From assembly GCA_020831485.1 (NCBI GenBank), contig JAFIGG010000003.1:98663-162662 (forward strand): a stretch of DNA of 64,000 nucleotides. Direction: 5' to 3'. A program made the translations under genes and the position numbers. Of the stretch, positions 53,355 through 62,272 are shown in pieces. Every line of letters starts with the position of its first letter. Position 1 is the stretch's first letter. Under the pieces are notes generated by a model that was not told the origin of the DNA, made no database searches, and was given only the letters and a program-made list of their open reading frames with translations. The stretch is from Opitutales bacterium (GTDB lineage: Bacteria > Verrucomicrobiota > Verrucomicrobiia > Opitutales > Oceanipulchritudinaceae).

Positions 53355-53401
53355 GATGATAGGGGACAGATGTCCTAAGGACATCTGTCCCCTATCATCA
53401 C
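53355..53401. repeat. Perfect 47-bp palindrome, copy B
   Basis: 23-bp arms around one central A (53378). Inner core ATGTCCT/AGGACAT as in copy A; outer arm TGATGATAGGGGACAG differs. The motif GGGGACAG occurs in REP elements linked to RAYT transposases (established for REPs in general), but no RAYT gene is in view. From 53244 to 53658 there is no gene I can support; apart from the palindromes the stretch 53402-53658 shows no recognisable feature. Confidence 0.9.
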
Positions 53402-53658
53402 CAAAGTTCCAACTCACCGTTGTAACCGGGATTCCTTCTGGATCTGGTGGCGGAATTCTGTAAGCGCTTCGTAAGCATGCGCTTGAGCAGGGTGATCTGA
53501 TTACAGTTGTCGATTCGAAGCAGGCGTGGGCGGCCGGGCCTTGACGCTGGATAGGCGTGTGTTGTCTTTACACCACAGCGGTCAGAGGGCTGCGCCGGTG
53601 CCAATGCCGAGTGAGCGTGCAGATCTGAATCCCTTGGAAATTGATCATTGAGCAAGCG

Positions 53659-55008
53659 TCAACTTTCCGGAAAACAGGCCTTGAGGGCAAGGTCCCGGAG
53701 ATGCAGTGCCCAGTAGCTGCCGGCGGAGCTCAGTGAGATGGGGGTGTGGCAGCATTCGGGGACGGCGGTGAGGAGGCCGGCGTAGCGCCAATTCAGGATT
53801 AGGTCTTCCAGGGCAAGGTTTGGGGTTTTGGGCCAGGCCTTGAGTGGTGGCAGTTGCCTGTGCTCTACGGCATGGGAGAGGGTTTGTGCGAATTGTTCAC
53901 GCTCGCTGATCGGCTGTGAGCGCGATCGGGCATGCACGGGTTTTTCGTTTGCCAGGACCTGTTTGCGATAGCTTTCCATCGTCGGCTCCTGCATCAGAGT
54001 GATGGGCCCAATTCGGCCACCGGCTGCGGAGCCGAAGGGCAGGATGTCGCTGTCGCCCTTTGCCAATCGGTTATAGAGTGAGCGTTCGCCTGGCTCGCGG
54101 CGCCAGTGTTGGCGGGTGAAGTGTTCAAAGCCAAATTGGTCGAGGTCCACACTCGCACGACGGAACAATTGGGCACGGTCAACGGTGCCGGGTAGAGGGG
54201 GCAGGCGACCACGGTCGATCTGCTGCAGCAAAGGGCTGTCTGCGAAGGCTTTCAGAGCGTAGAGGTCGAGTCCGTCAACGGGGCTTTCTTCGGCGAGGAA
54301 GCGGATGTCTTCGGCGATCATCTCCGAAGTCTGGCCTGGAAGGCCGTAGATCAGGTCCGCGACGAGAATAACGCCACTGTTCTTTGCGGCATGAAGAGTT
54401 TCAAGGATTTCCTTGCGGTCCGCCAGGCGGCCCAGTCGACGCCGAAAGGCGGTGTCGGTGCTTTGCAAACCGATGGATACGCGGTTGGCACCTGCCTTTC
54501 TCCATGCTTCGACTTTCTCCGAAGTGAATCCACGGATACGCCCTTCGACGGTGATTTCAGTCTCAGAGTCGATGCTGAATTGGCTGCGCAGGGATTCAAT
54601 GACGGCTGCCAGGTCTGTCCCTGAAAGATCGCTGGGTGTTCCTCCACCAAAGTAGACCGCGTCGACCCGTCGTTGGTGCCGTTCCTTCCCGAGCGCATCT
54701 GCGGTCAGCGCGATTTCCTTCAACAGGAGTTCGGCGTATTCCGCGCTGAATCCCGCATGGGTGGCGTAGCGATAAAAGGGACAGAACAGGCAACGGTGGC
54801 GGCAGAAGGGGATATGAACATACAGGCACAATGGCCGGTCACTGCGGGAAATAAAAGCTCCGGGCGCCCATTGTTGAAAGGGAATGTCCAGTTTTGTCGA
54901 CTGCATTCGCTGGGGCTGCGCAGGCGGGAATGTGGACCCTTTGGCGGGCTCGAATGCATCCACCAAAGGGTCCTTCCCGATGTGGGCGAAGCAGTCTGCG
55001 AACTTCAT
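53659..55008 (-). CDS. hutW: Radical-SAM heme-utilisation protein HutW/ChuW family
   Basis: 449 aa, cytosolic. The radical-SAM cluster motif is HIPFCRHRCLFCPF (C-x3-C-x2-C). Further HemN/HutW features: YFGGGTPSDLSGTDL, EITVEGRIRGFTSEKVEAWRKAGANRVSIGLQS, and LIYGLPGQTSEM. Extra N-terminal ~60 residues and C-terminal ~120 residues fit HutW/ChuW rather than coproporphyrinogen oxidase. Known members open heme under low-oxygen conditions to release iron. It lies 16 bp after the TonB receptor gene in the same direction, and the HmuTUV-HugZ cluster follows in the same direction upstream, so heme degradation is the natural role. Confidence 0.87.
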   Translation of the reverse strand: MKFADCFAHIGKDPLVDAFEPAKGSTFPPAQPQRMQSTKLDIPFQQWAPGAFISRSDRPLCLYVHIPFCRHRCLFCPFYRYATHAGFSAEYAELLLKEIALTADALGKERHQRRVDAVYFGGGTPSDLSGTDLAAVIESLRSQFSIDSETEITVEGRIRGFTSEKVEAWRKAGANRVSIGLQSTDTAFRRRLGRLADRKEILETLHAAKNSGVILVADLIYGLPGQTSEMIAEDIRFLAEESPVDGLDLYALKAFADSPLLQQIDRGRLPPLPGTVDRAQLFRRASVDLDQFGFEHFTRQHWRREPGERSLYNRLAKGDSDILPFGSAAGGRIGPITLMQEPTMESYRKQVLANEKPVHARSRSQPISEREQFAQTLSHAVEHRQLPPLKAWPKTPNLALEDLILNWRYAGLLTAVPECCHTPISLSSAGSYWALHLRDLALKACFPES

Positions 55009-55024
55009 TCCCGGTAAGCGTTCT

Positions 55025-57313
55025 TTAGAATGAAGCCGACAGACTGATGAAAGCGTTGCGCCCGGGCTGGGTGTTGCGATCGGCCCCGGCCCCGCCGTGG
55101 CCTCCGCCGCGCCGGGCCGTGCTCCAAAGGTAGTAGCTTTCGTCGGTCAGGTTGTTCACGCCGGCATTCAAGCGCCAATGCTGCCCGAGGCGCCAGGACG
55201 CGGTCAGGTCGAGCAGGAAGACGCTGTCGACCGGATCGATGGCCCTGGCGTCGGTGCTGTGGTCGATGGAACTTTCGGACTTCTTGCCGATGTAGCTTCC
55301 AGTCAGGCGCAGGGACCAGAGGTCGGCAGGTGCCCGGTAGCCGAAATAGCCTACGAGTTTCCAGGGTTCGACAGAGTTCAAGGGCAGGTTCACATCCGTG
55401 CGTTTCCCTTTTGTCCAGGCGTAGGAAAGACCGGTTTCCAGTCCTTCAAAGCCGACGATGTTGGCATCGATTCGGGCATCCCAGCGCAGTTCAACGCCAT
55501 AGATTTCAACTTCCCGGCGGTTGACTGTGGTGAGGACGTCCGGGTCAGGGTCCGGTGTGGAATCAACGAGGACCAGGGACTCAAGGAAGTCGTCATAGAA
55601 ATTATAATACCCAGCGATCTGGAAGGTGTTGTGAGCCGTGGCTCCCTGTACACCAAGCTCGAAACTGTCCGAAGTTTCCTCCTTCAAGTTGGGGTTGGGA
55701 ACGACGATGAAGTCGGTGCCGTGGGTGAAGACGCCATTGAGCTCCTCGGTGGATGGGTTGCGGATGCCCCGGTTGTAGCTCAGATACCCGTTGAGACTGG
55801 GTGTCCAGCGGTGCAGGAGCGAGAGACTGGGGGCAAGTGCGGTGTTACTGTAGTCCACAGCGGATACGGACTCCCCGCTGCCGGGGATCTGGGTGCGGTC
55901 GAGGAAGGCATCGGTGTTTTCGGGCGAAACGTCGTAGTGATCCAGGCGCAGTCCGCCGGTGAGCACCCAGCGTTCATCGGGTCCCCAGCTGATGGCGTTG
56001 CGTGCGAAGGCTCCCACGCGCAGGACTTCCGAAGGGGCCATACCGATTCGGTCATCCACGGTCGTGGAACCGTCCGGATTGTAGTCGGTGCGCAGGAACT
56101 GGCTTTCAATGTCGCTTTGCGACAACTCGATCCCGTAGACCCATTCGTGCAGGCTCTGATGGAGGCTGACCAGTTTGTCTGCCTGAACCTCAACGCCGCG
56201 AATGCGGGTGTGGTAGCGAATGTCATTGTGGCGGTCGCGTGGGACGGGGACCGGGCCGAATTGGGTATACCCCTGCTGGATGTTGTAACTGGAGGCGGTT
56301 GAATCCTGCCAGTATCCGTGAATGTCCAGGCCGTCAAAAAGGCTATTGGTCGTGGCCGGGGTGTAGTGTCCACGCAAAGACAAGCGGTCGCGTTCCCGCT
56401 CCTCTTCCTGAGTTACCAGGTCGTTGACCAGAAGGCCGCCGAAAAATGATCCTTCCGCAGCGTGGCCGCGGACGAAGTTCTCGTAGCGGAAAACGTCCAC
56501 GACCGCCTCCAGGCGCCAGGAGGCGCTCTGGAAGGCGGTACTTAGGACGATTGCATGGCTCGTGAAATCTTCGGGATTCGGGTCTGTCTCACCATTGTTG
56601 CGGCGTTCGTTGCCCGTGCGGTAGCTGTAGACCAACCCGGCGGCGAACTGCCCGTCGCCACTGGCGGCAGTGAAGCGATTGTGGAAGCTGTCATTCACAC
56701 TCGCGTAGCTGAGGGCATTGCTCAGGCTTTGACCCTGCAGCGAAGCGCCCAGCGCTGCCGAAGGGCTAAAGGTGCGCGCATCGACGGTTCCGCCGAGGGC
56801 GTCGCTGCCGTAAAGGCTGGAAGAGGCCGATTTAAGGATCTCGACCTGATTCAGCACCGCCGGATCGAAATAGACCCGTCCGGGGCCACCCGCTCCGAGA
56901 AAGCTCTGGGCGACAAAGTCTTCGGGCTGGCGAATGCCGTCCACCCGAAGGGAGACGCGGTTGCCTTCAAGTCCTCGGATATTGATGCCCTGATCGCCAC
57001 CGCTGAGGTAGGGCACCAGGCCGTCACCACCGCCGAAGTCAAAGGGAACGGAAACGCCGGGTTCGTATTTGAGAGCATCGGCGAGCGAGACTGCCCCTTG
57101 CCGTCGGAGTTTCTCGGCATCAATAGTGCTGGTGCTGCCTGCGGTTTCGAGGGTGGGCTGTTCGGTTCGCGAGGCGACGACCGATACTTCGATGTCGGCC
57201 CGGCGTTCGGCGGTGGTTGCCGCTTCCTGCCCTGTGAGGGGCTGTGCGGAGGCGAATAGGACGAGTGCCAGCAGGGTGCGTGGCAGTGAAAGGAGATGCA
57301 TGGAACGATTCAT
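55025..57313 (-). CDS. TonB-dependent outer-membrane heme receptor (HemR-type)
   Basis: About 762 aa from the ATG at 57313; the next ATG upstream (57337) would place the Fur-like box inside the coding region. Signal peptide MHLLSLPRTLLALVLFASAQPLTGQ. The plug domain has GSTSTIDAEKLRRQGAVSLADALKYEPGVSV and INIRGLEGNRVSLRVDGIRQPE. The barrel carries IRNPSTEELNGVFTHGTDF and VPNPNLKEETSDSFELG, where heme receptors have FRAP...NPNL with a His between; NPNL and a His are present, FRAP is altered. The terminal strand ends NAFISLSASF. Takes heme across the outer membrane. Confidence 0.87.
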   Translation of the reverse strand: MNRSMHLLSLPRTLLALVLFASAQPLTGQEAATTAERRADIEVSVVASRTEQPTLETAGSTSTIDAEKLRRQGAVSLADALKYEPGVSVPFDFGGGDGLVPYLSGGDQGINIRGLEGNRVSLRVDGIRQPEDFVAQSFLGAGGPGRVYFDPAVLNQVEILKSASSSLYGSDALGGTVDARTFSPSAALGASLQGQSLSNALSYASVNDSFHNRFTAASGDGQFAAGLVYSYRTGNERRNNGETDPNPEDFTSHAIVLSTAFQSASWRLEAVVDVFRYENFVRGHAAEGSFFGGLLVNDLVTQEEERERDRLSLRGHYTPATTNSLFDGLDIHGYWQDSTASSYNIQQGYTQFGPVPVPRDRHNDIRYHTRIRGVEVQADKLVSLHQSLHEWVYGIELSQSDIESQFLRTDYNPDGSTTVDDRIGMAPSEVLRVGAFARNAISWGPDERWVLTGGLRLDHYDVSPENTDAFLDRTQIPGSGESVSAVDYSNTALAPSLSLLHRWTPSLNGYLSYNRGIRNPSTEELNGVFTHGTDFIVVPNPNLKEETSDSFELGVQGATAHNTFQIAGYYNFYDDFLESLVLVDSTPDPDPDVLTTVNRREVEIYGVELRWDARIDANIVGFEGLETGLSYAWTKGKRTDVNLPLNSVEPWKLVGYFGYRAPADLWSLRLTGSYIGKKSESSIDHSTDARAIDPVDSVFLLDLTASWRLGQHWRLNAGVNNLTDESYYLWSTARRGGGHGGAGADRNTQPGRNAFISLSASF

Positions 57314-57321
57314 TTTGCTTA

Positions 57322-57336
57322 TAGGACTCAGTATCA
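57322..57336 (-). promoter_or_regulatory. Fur-like box upstream of the heme receptor gene
   Basis: Minus strand reads TGATACTGAGTCCTA, a partial match to the 7-1-7 consensus. It shares GACTC-R-GTATCA with the box at 61591-61605. It lies 8 bases before the receptor start. Confidence 0.42.
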
Positions 57337-57385
57337 TTAATTAAAGAAAAAAGGTTGGCTCATCTATTGGATCGCTGCGGTTTTT

Positions 57386-57934
57386 TTAGCGTTCGCTGCG
57401 GTGACGGCCGCTCAACTGGCTGTCGACCTTCAGGCCTTTCACCCGGAAGGCAGCTCCGAACCCGAGCACCAGTCGTCCGTCGATTGGCTTCAGCCGATAA
57501 AGCTGGAAATCCTTCATTCCGCTCAGGGCATCCATGATGCGGCCGAATCGGTCGTGAAAGCACTGTATCTGCTCTTGAAAAGGCTGGCTGTCGCGTTCGA
57601 TGGGTTCGACCTCGCAGTTGAGCGTCAGGCGTTTCCGGGCATAGTAGTTTGCACAGGCGCTTTCGTCTTCAATCAGCAGAATACTGACCCTGTCGCTGCG
57701 ACGAAAGTTCCCTGTGTGCTTGGCCAGGGCGCTGACGTAGACGTAAAAGTTCCCGTCCTCATCGGTGGTGAACGGAGCGTAACTGGCATCCGGTAGCTTG
57801 CTTGCATTGACCGTTGCCAGCACAAGCGTGTGAAGATCCCGTAGCAGGCTGCTCAATTGCATTTGAGCGTCCTCGGCTATGGTCTCCGTGTTTAAGAGAG
57901 TGGATTTTTCAGACATTGAGAGCATGTTTTTCAT
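57386..57934 (-). CDS. hugZ: Heme-utilisation protein of HugZ/HutZ type (PNPOx fold)
   Basis: About 182 aa from the ATG at 57934; ATGs at 57925 and 57916 are equally possible since no Shine-Dalgarno stands out. The split-barrel fold of the pyridoxamine-phosphate-oxidase class is visible: LVLATVNASKLPDASYAPF, FYVYVSALAKHTGNFRRSDRVSILLIED, RKRLTLNCEVEPIERDS. The C-terminal KPIDGRLVLGFGAAFRV is the characteristic heme-binding end of HugZ/HutZ (GFG-A-F). Known members bind heme and can degrade it. It overlaps the end of hmuV and precedes the receptor gene by 72 bp. Confidence 0.85.
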   Translation of the reverse strand: MKNMLSMSEKSTLLNTETIAEDAQMQLSSLLRDLHTLVLATVNASKLPDASYAPFTTDEDGNFYVYVSALAKHTGNFRRSDRVSILLIEDESACANYYARKRLTLNCEVEPIERDSQPFQEQIQCFHDRFGRIMDALSGMKDFQLYRLKPIDGRLVLGFGAAFRVKGLKVDSQLSGRHRSER

Positions 57935-58721
57935 GGTGAGACTGTATTTGAACAAAAGGACAGTTGCTGGCGCAGAGCACTTGCGCCTGGACTTGGTAGA
58001 CTTCGGAAATACGTTCTGCAGTCAGGGTTTCGGATGCTGTGCCCTGGGCCGCAACTCGACCCTGATCCATAAGCACGACATGGTCGGCGTAGTGCAGGGC
58101 CAGATTGATGTCGTGAAGCACCGCGCAGACCCCGAACCCCCGAACCTTCGCCAGTTTGCGCGCCTGTCCTAAAACGCTGTGCTGGTGGCGCAGATCAAGT
58201 GCTGAGGTGGGCTCGTCGAGCAATAGCCAGGGCGCCGGGTCGGCTGCCTCACGCTGGTCTTCGAGTTGAGCCAGGACCCGGGCCAAATGGACCCGTTGCT
58301 TTTCGCCTCCCGAAAGGCTTGGGTAGCGGCGGTGACGAAATGCATCCATCTCCACGCTGCGCAGGGCCTGACTGCAGATGTCGCGGTCGCGATCGCTTTC
58401 CCAGCCGCTGAGGTGGGGGATTCGTCCGAGCAGTACCACTTCTTCGACACTGAAGTCGAACTGCAGAAAGGATTCCTGTGCGAGCACAGCCCGACGCCGC
58501 GCCAGTTCTTCGATGGGCAGTTCCCGCAAGGGTGTTCCATCGAGAAAAACTTCGCCCTGATCAGGGGTCAGGGTTCTGGTCAAAGCCTGCAACAGGGTGG
58601 ATTTACCCGCACCATTGGGGCCGAGGATCACACTCAGTTCCCCGGGTGCGAGTTGAATCGAAACCCGGTCCAGAATCGCTTTGCCGCCGCGAAAGACGGA
58701 TATGTGGTCGGTTGCAAACAT
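57909..58721 (-). CDS. hmuV: Heme ABC transporter ATP-binding protein
   Basis: 270 aa. Walker A LGPNGAGKSTLLQ, signature YPSLSGGEKQRVHLARVL, Walker B WLLLDEPTSALDLRHQ, and the H-loop VLHDINLALHYADHV match the FecE/HmuV/BtuD class. The start overlaps the permease stop by one base (TGATG). It powers import by HmuU with HmuT. The 3' end overlaps hugZ, so all of these are one transcript. Cobalamin or siderophore systems are family alternatives; neighbours favour heme. Confidence 0.9.
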   Translation of the reverse strand: MFATDHISVFRGGKAILDRVSIQLAPGELSVILGPNGAGKSTLLQALTRTLTPDQGEVFLDGTPLRELPIEELARRRAVLAQESFLQFDFSVEEVVLLGRIPHLSGWESDRDRDICSQALRSVEMDAFRHRRYPSLSGGEKQRVHLARVLAQLEDQREAADPAPWLLLDEPTSALDLRHQHSVLGQARKLAKVRGFGVCAVLHDINLALHYADHVVLMDQGRVAAQGTASETLTAERISEVYQVQAQVLCASNCPFVQIQSHHEKHALNV

Positions 58722-59842
58722 CAGCTGATGGATTGGAAACGCCGCCGCTGCAGCAGCAGAAAGAGAAACACCGGTGTGCCGATCAGGGCGGTCAGGATAC
58801 CGATAGGCAGCTCCGCCGGAGCCACTATTGTGCGTGCTCCAATATCGGCGGTCAGCAGCAGCCCGGCACCCAGCATCCCGCTGGCAGGTAGCAGAAAACG
58901 GTGATCCGGTCCGATGGCGGTGCGCACGATGTGCGGTGCGACGAGGGCGATGAAGCCGATTGCCCCACAGAGTGCCACTGTGGCGCCGACAATGGATGCG
59001 GAGAGCACAATCAGGTGGCGTTTGGTGCGGCGCACGTCGATGCCCAGATGGGCGGCGTCTTTTTCTCCCAAGAGCAGGGCATTGAGCGAGCGCGCGTAGC
59101 GCGGCAGGAAAAAGAGGGGGACAAGGATGAATGCAAGGCCCGGCAACAGCAGTTCCCAGTTGGCGCGGCCGAGGGACCCAAGTCCCCAGAAAGTCATGGT
59201 CCGCAATTCTTCGTCTGTAGCCATAAAGGTCAACAGGCCGATGAACGCGCCACCCAGAGAATTGATGGCGATACCGACCAGCAACATGGAAACGAGGTCC
59301 ACCTGCCCGCGGCTGATCGAGAGCCGGTAGATTAGCCAGGTGATGGCGACGGCGCCCAGCATGGCCGCGACCGGCACCGCATAGAGGCGAAAGCCTTCGA
59401 AGGCGGCTTCGGGCATCAGGCGGGATCCAAGCACGATCATGAAGATCGCACCCATGGCTCCTCCACTGGAAACCCCGATTATACCCGGGTCGGCCAGTGG
59501 ATTGCGAAAAACACCCTGCATGCAGGCTCCGGCCATCGCGAGGCCGGCGCCGACTAGGAGTGCGAGCAGCACCCGCGTGAGCCGGAGGTTCCAGACGACG
59601 ACCTCCTCAGCCATGCTGAACTCGCTGGCGGAGCCGATCCCGATGCGGTTGCTGAGAATCCCTGCGACCTTGGCAAAGGACAGGTCCATGGGGCCCGTCA
59701 TCAGGGCCAGAAAACCGGCCGTTGGCAGGATGACCGCCAGCAATATTAAAAATGCGGGCCGTCGTCTTGCACGCGGATCGGGATTCGCTTCGCGGGCCGC
59801 CGCCGCTTTCATCGACCGGGGCAGACTTTGGGAGATATTCAT
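58721..59842 (-). CDS. hmuU: Heme ABC transporter permease, FecCD family
   Basis: 373 aa with an N-terminal basic extension (MKAAAAREANPDPRARRRP) and about ten membrane helices. Family motifs: RLTRVLLALLVGAGLAMAGACMQGVFRNPLADPGIIGVSSGGAMGA and GAIGFIALVAPHIVRTAIGPDHR, characteristic of FecCD permeases. Start overlaps the HmuT stop (ATGA). It forms the inner-membrane homodimer for heme passage. The C-terminal PVFLFLLLQRRRFQSIS closes the protein. Confidence 0.9.
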   Translation of the reverse strand: MNISQSLPRSMKAAAAREANPDPRARRRPAFLILLAVILPTAGFLALMTGPMDLSFAKVAGILSNRIGIGSASEFSMAEEVVVWNLRLTRVLLALLVGAGLAMAGACMQGVFRNPLADPGIIGVSSGGAMGAIFMIVLGSRLMPEAAFEGFRLYAVPVAAMLGAVAITWLIYRLSISRGQVDLVSMLLVGIAINSLGGAFIGLLTFMATDEELRTMTFWGLGSLGRANWELLLPGLAFILVPLFFLPRYARSLNALLLGEKDAAHLGIDVRRTKRHLIVLSASIVGATVALCGAIGFIALVAPHIVRTAIGPDHRFLLPASGMLGAGLLLTADIGARTIVAPAELPIGILTALIGTPVFLFLLLQRRRFQSIS

Positions 59843-60681
59843 TCGGATGAGCTTGCTTTGGCGTCGTGTAGGATCTGCGCCAGTTTGTAGGCCGCCTCGC
59901 CTGTGCGCGGACCAAAGGACAGGTATTCGCCCATGTCGATCAGGTGAATGCGCGTGGCGTTGCGCGCCAACTGCGTGAGGCCGAGATCGCGCAGAGCGGT
60001 TTGGGGATCCCGTTCCAGGCCAGTCCCATGGGAGGCGATCAGAATCACATCCGGCTGCGCCTGTATCAGAGCCTCTTCGGAGACCGGTTTGTAGCTGCTG
60101 TAGCCGGAGAAGAGGTTCCGGCCACCTGCGAGGTGGACGATGCCGTTGGCCTGGGTGTCCGTTCCGGCGGCCATTGGAATGCCATTGTTGCCGAGCAGAA
60201 AGACCACTCCCGGTGTCTCGCGGCCATCAATGGCTTCGCGGGTTTTATGCAGATCTTCGTCGATCCGCTGCCAGAGCGACTGCGCGGCCTCCGTACGGTT
60301 CAAGTAGGATCCCAATGCTTCGATGGTTTCACGCAGGCTTTCGGCGCTGTTTGGGTTTTCCACAACACGTAGTGGAATGCCACTTTGGCTCAGCTGCTTT
60401 ACCACCGCCGGCGGACCTATTCGCGTGCTGGCGAGAATCAGCGTGGGATTGAGGCTCAGGACGCCTTCCGCGCCCAGAGCACCGACGTATCCGACCTGAG
60501 GCAGTTGTGTGGCTGTTTCCGGGTACAGGCTGGATTGGTCGACAGCGACCACCTCATCGCCAGCGCCCAGAGCGAAAATGATTTCCGTGACAGGACCACC
60601 GAGCGTAACTAAGCGCTCGGCGGCCTGACACGGAATACCTATGAATAAGACCCAGAGACAGGGTACAACATGAAATTTCAT
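59839..60681 (-). CDS. hmuT: Periplasmic heme-binding protein
   Basis: 280 aa from the ATG at 60681, where MKFHVVPCLWVLFIGIPCQAAERLVTLGGPVTEIIFALGAG gives a good signal peptide and mature start. Motifs QLPQVGYVGALGAEGVLSLNPTLILAS and LGLTQLARN are typical of the HmuT/BtuF class III binding proteins. Its ATG overlaps the hmuS stop (ATGA). It shuttles heme from the receptor side to HmuUV. A longer reading frame upstream (to 60939) lies within hmuS and is not coding. Confidence 0.9.
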   Translation of the reverse strand: MKFHVVPCLWVLFIGIPCQAAERLVTLGGPVTEIIFALGAGDEVVAVDQSSLYPETATQLPQVGYVGALGAEGVLSLNPTLILASTRIGPPAVVKQLSQSGIPLRVVENPNSAESLRETIEALGSYLNRTEAAQSLWQRIDEDLHKTREAIDGRETPGVVFLLGNNGIPMAAGTDTQANGIVHLAGGRNLFSGYSSYKPVSEEALIQAQPDVILIASHGTGLERDPQTALRDLGLTQLARNATRIHLIDMGEYLSFGPRTGEAAYKLAQILHDAKASSSE

Positions 60682-61568
60682 GGCAAGATAGAGCTTAAAG
60701 GACTGTTGGTGGGAAATGAGAGCGTCAGTGCAGGCTGGTTGCGAGTGGGGCCGAAATTGACATCGAGTTGATCGCCCCGGCGACTGGACCAGGCTTCCGA
60801 GATCCACTCTTCGCGCAGGTGTAGGTTGAGGCCCGGGTCGAGAATGTTGAACCAGGAATCGATGGATTTGAGCGTCCTCGGGATTGCTTGGACCCGAAGA
60901 TAACCTCCGTTGTTTGCTGCTTGAATCGTCACAGGGCAATTGAGGTCGCGGGCGGATTCGAGGAGCTGGCGATAGGCTTGCTGGGGAATGCTTCGGGTTT
61001 CGGTGTGCAGTGTGGTTACCGGAAAGCGGGTTGCGAGCTCAGTCAGTTCGAGCTGTGATGGGATCGCTTCCAGGGCAAGGGCTTGTGCCCATTGGTCCGC
61101 AGCTTCAGTGCGACGACTGTCGCGCAGGTATATTTTGAGGATGGCTTCGCCGGCCTTGTCAAAAAGCTGAATGGAGCGTTTGAGCCATTTGCTGGTTTCG
61201 ACGTAGAAAGCGCTGTCGATCGCTTCGCGGTCGATTTCAATCGAAAGCTTTTCGCCGCTGAACAACAATTGCTTTGGCTCGCTTGATTGGAGTTCGATGG
61301 GGGCATCCACTTCGAGAACCGAGGCTTCGTTGCGAAGCAGCCAGAGCCAGCTGCCCATCCTTGCCAACTCCCCGAGGCCTTTGGGTAATTGGGCCAGATC
61401 AAGGGCCAGAACCTGCTGGGATCCACAGCCGCTGGCCACCAGTTCTGCTTCGGAACAACCGATGGCAGTTGCGGCTTCGCGGCTGCGCAGGGAAGAGGAG
61501 TTGGATTGCAGGGCATCCCACTTGGCGCGAACCTCTTTCAGTTTCATGATATTAAGACTTGATCTCAT
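60678..61568 (-). CDS. hmuS: HemS/HmuS-like cytosolic heme-handling protein
   Basis: 296 aa from the ATG at 61568, which has AAGAGGA at good spacing; a second ATG at 61547 (MKLKEVRAKW) is possible, and an ORF extending to 61934 runs into exbB. The N-terminus LKEVRAKWDALQSNSSSLRSREAATAIGCSEAELVASG is the HemS opening. The C-terminal half has NILDPGLNLHLREEWISEAW, also HemS-like. It is shorter than classical HemS (~345 aa). First gene of hmuS-T-U-V-hugZ, and divergent from exbB. Confidence 0.86.
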   Translation of the reverse strand: MRSSLNIMKLKEVRAKWDALQSNSSSLRSREAATAIGCSEAELVASGCGSQQVLALDLAQLPKGLGELARMGSWLWLLRNEASVLEVDAPIELQSSEPKQLLFSGEKLSIEIDREAIDSAFYVETSKWLKRSIQLFDKAGEAILKIYLRDSRRTEAADQWAQALALEAIPSQLELTELATRFPVTTLHTETRSIPQQAYRQLLESARDLNCPVTIQAANNGGYLRVQAIPRTLKSIDSWFNILDPGLNLHLREEWISEAWSSRRGDQLDVNFGPTRNQPALTLSFPTNSPLSSILP

Positions 61569-61590
61569 TAATTCCTCTTTGCTACAAGAT

Positions 61591-61605
61591 TGAGACTCGG
61601 TATCA
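61591..61605. promoter_or_regulatory. Fur-like box in the divergent hmuS/exbB promoter
   Basis: Plus strand TGAGACTCGGTATCA matches 10 of 14 positions of the 7-1-7 consensus. It lies 22 bases before hmuS and 19 before exbB, so one box could control both operons. A second related half (TTGATCTCATTAAT) is at 61559-61572. Confidence 0.5.
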
Positions 61606-61624
61606 AGTAAAAAGAGGGGATTCT

Positions 61625-62272
61625 GTGGATTTTTTGTATAACTTTGAAAAACTTGGGTGGATGGGATGGCCACTGGTGTTGACCAGCATTGTCGCGCTGG
61701 CGTTGGTGGCTGAACGAACCGTTTTCTTTTGGCGGACGCGTCCGCGCGGTGCCTGTGTGCTTGAGGGTATTCGGCGTTTGTCTGCACGGGAAGAGGCCGC
61801 CAATGGGACTCGGCTGACCAGCGACTGTGGCTGCCCGTTGGTCCGTATGGCCGCAGTCTATCAGGGGCATTTGGCTCTGCCCGAGAATGATCGTCGGGAT
61901 CTTTCCCTGACGGTGATTCAAGATTGGCTTTCACATGCGCGTGGGCCGGTCAAAACCTTGGGTATGATCGCGCAGGTAGCACCATTGCTGGGATTGACGG
62001 GAACGGTTCTGGGCTTGGTCGAAGCCTTCCGGGTGATCGAGGCGAGTGAGAGGGCGATCAGCCCGGCTCTGCTGGCAGGCGGTATCTGGGAGGCACTGCT
62101 GACAACCATTTTTGGCATGTTGATCAGCATTCCTGTCATTGTATTTATCCGCATTTTCAATGGTCGCCTGGAAACAGTGCGGCGCGAGGCGATCAATCTT
62201 TACGCCTGGCTTGAAGGTGAGCGCTACGCCGGACATTTGGGAGTGCCGAGCGTGGACGGGGAAAGGAGATGA
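61625..62272 (+). CDS. exbB: ExbB, TonB energising complex
   Basis: 215 aa from the GTG at 61625, preceded by AGAGGGGA; a TTG at 61559 is in frame but lies in the divergent promoter. Three membrane helices, with LVLTSIVALALVAERTVFF and the MotA/TolQ/ExbB-type segment TLGMIAQVAPLLGLTGTVLGLVEAF followed by EALLTTIFGMLISIPVIVFI. It couples proton flow to TonB. The stop overlaps exbD (ATGA). Confidence 0.9.
   Translation: MDFLYNFEKLGWMGWPLVLTSIVALALVAERTVFFWRTRPRGACVLEGIRRLSAREEAANGTRLTSDCGCPLVRMAAVYQGHLALPENDRRDLSLTVIQDWLSHARGPVKTLGMIAQVAPLLGLTGTVLGLVEAFRVIEASERAISPALLAGGIWEALLTTIFGMLISIPVIVFIRIFNGRLETVRREAINLYAWLEGERYAGHLGVPSVDGERR

Noticed and set aside
53398..53655. 85-aa open frame on the minus strand
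   Set aside because: No start context, no family, biased composition; region next to palindromes treated as non-coding.
55097..56302. 401-aa open frame on the plus strand
   Set aside because: Antisense to the TonB-dependent receptor; no signal, domain or start context.
61569..61934. N-terminal extension of hmuS into exbB
   Set aside because: It would cross the divergent promoter and Fur-like box; ATG at 61568 has a good Shine-Dalgarno and fits the HemS N-terminus.
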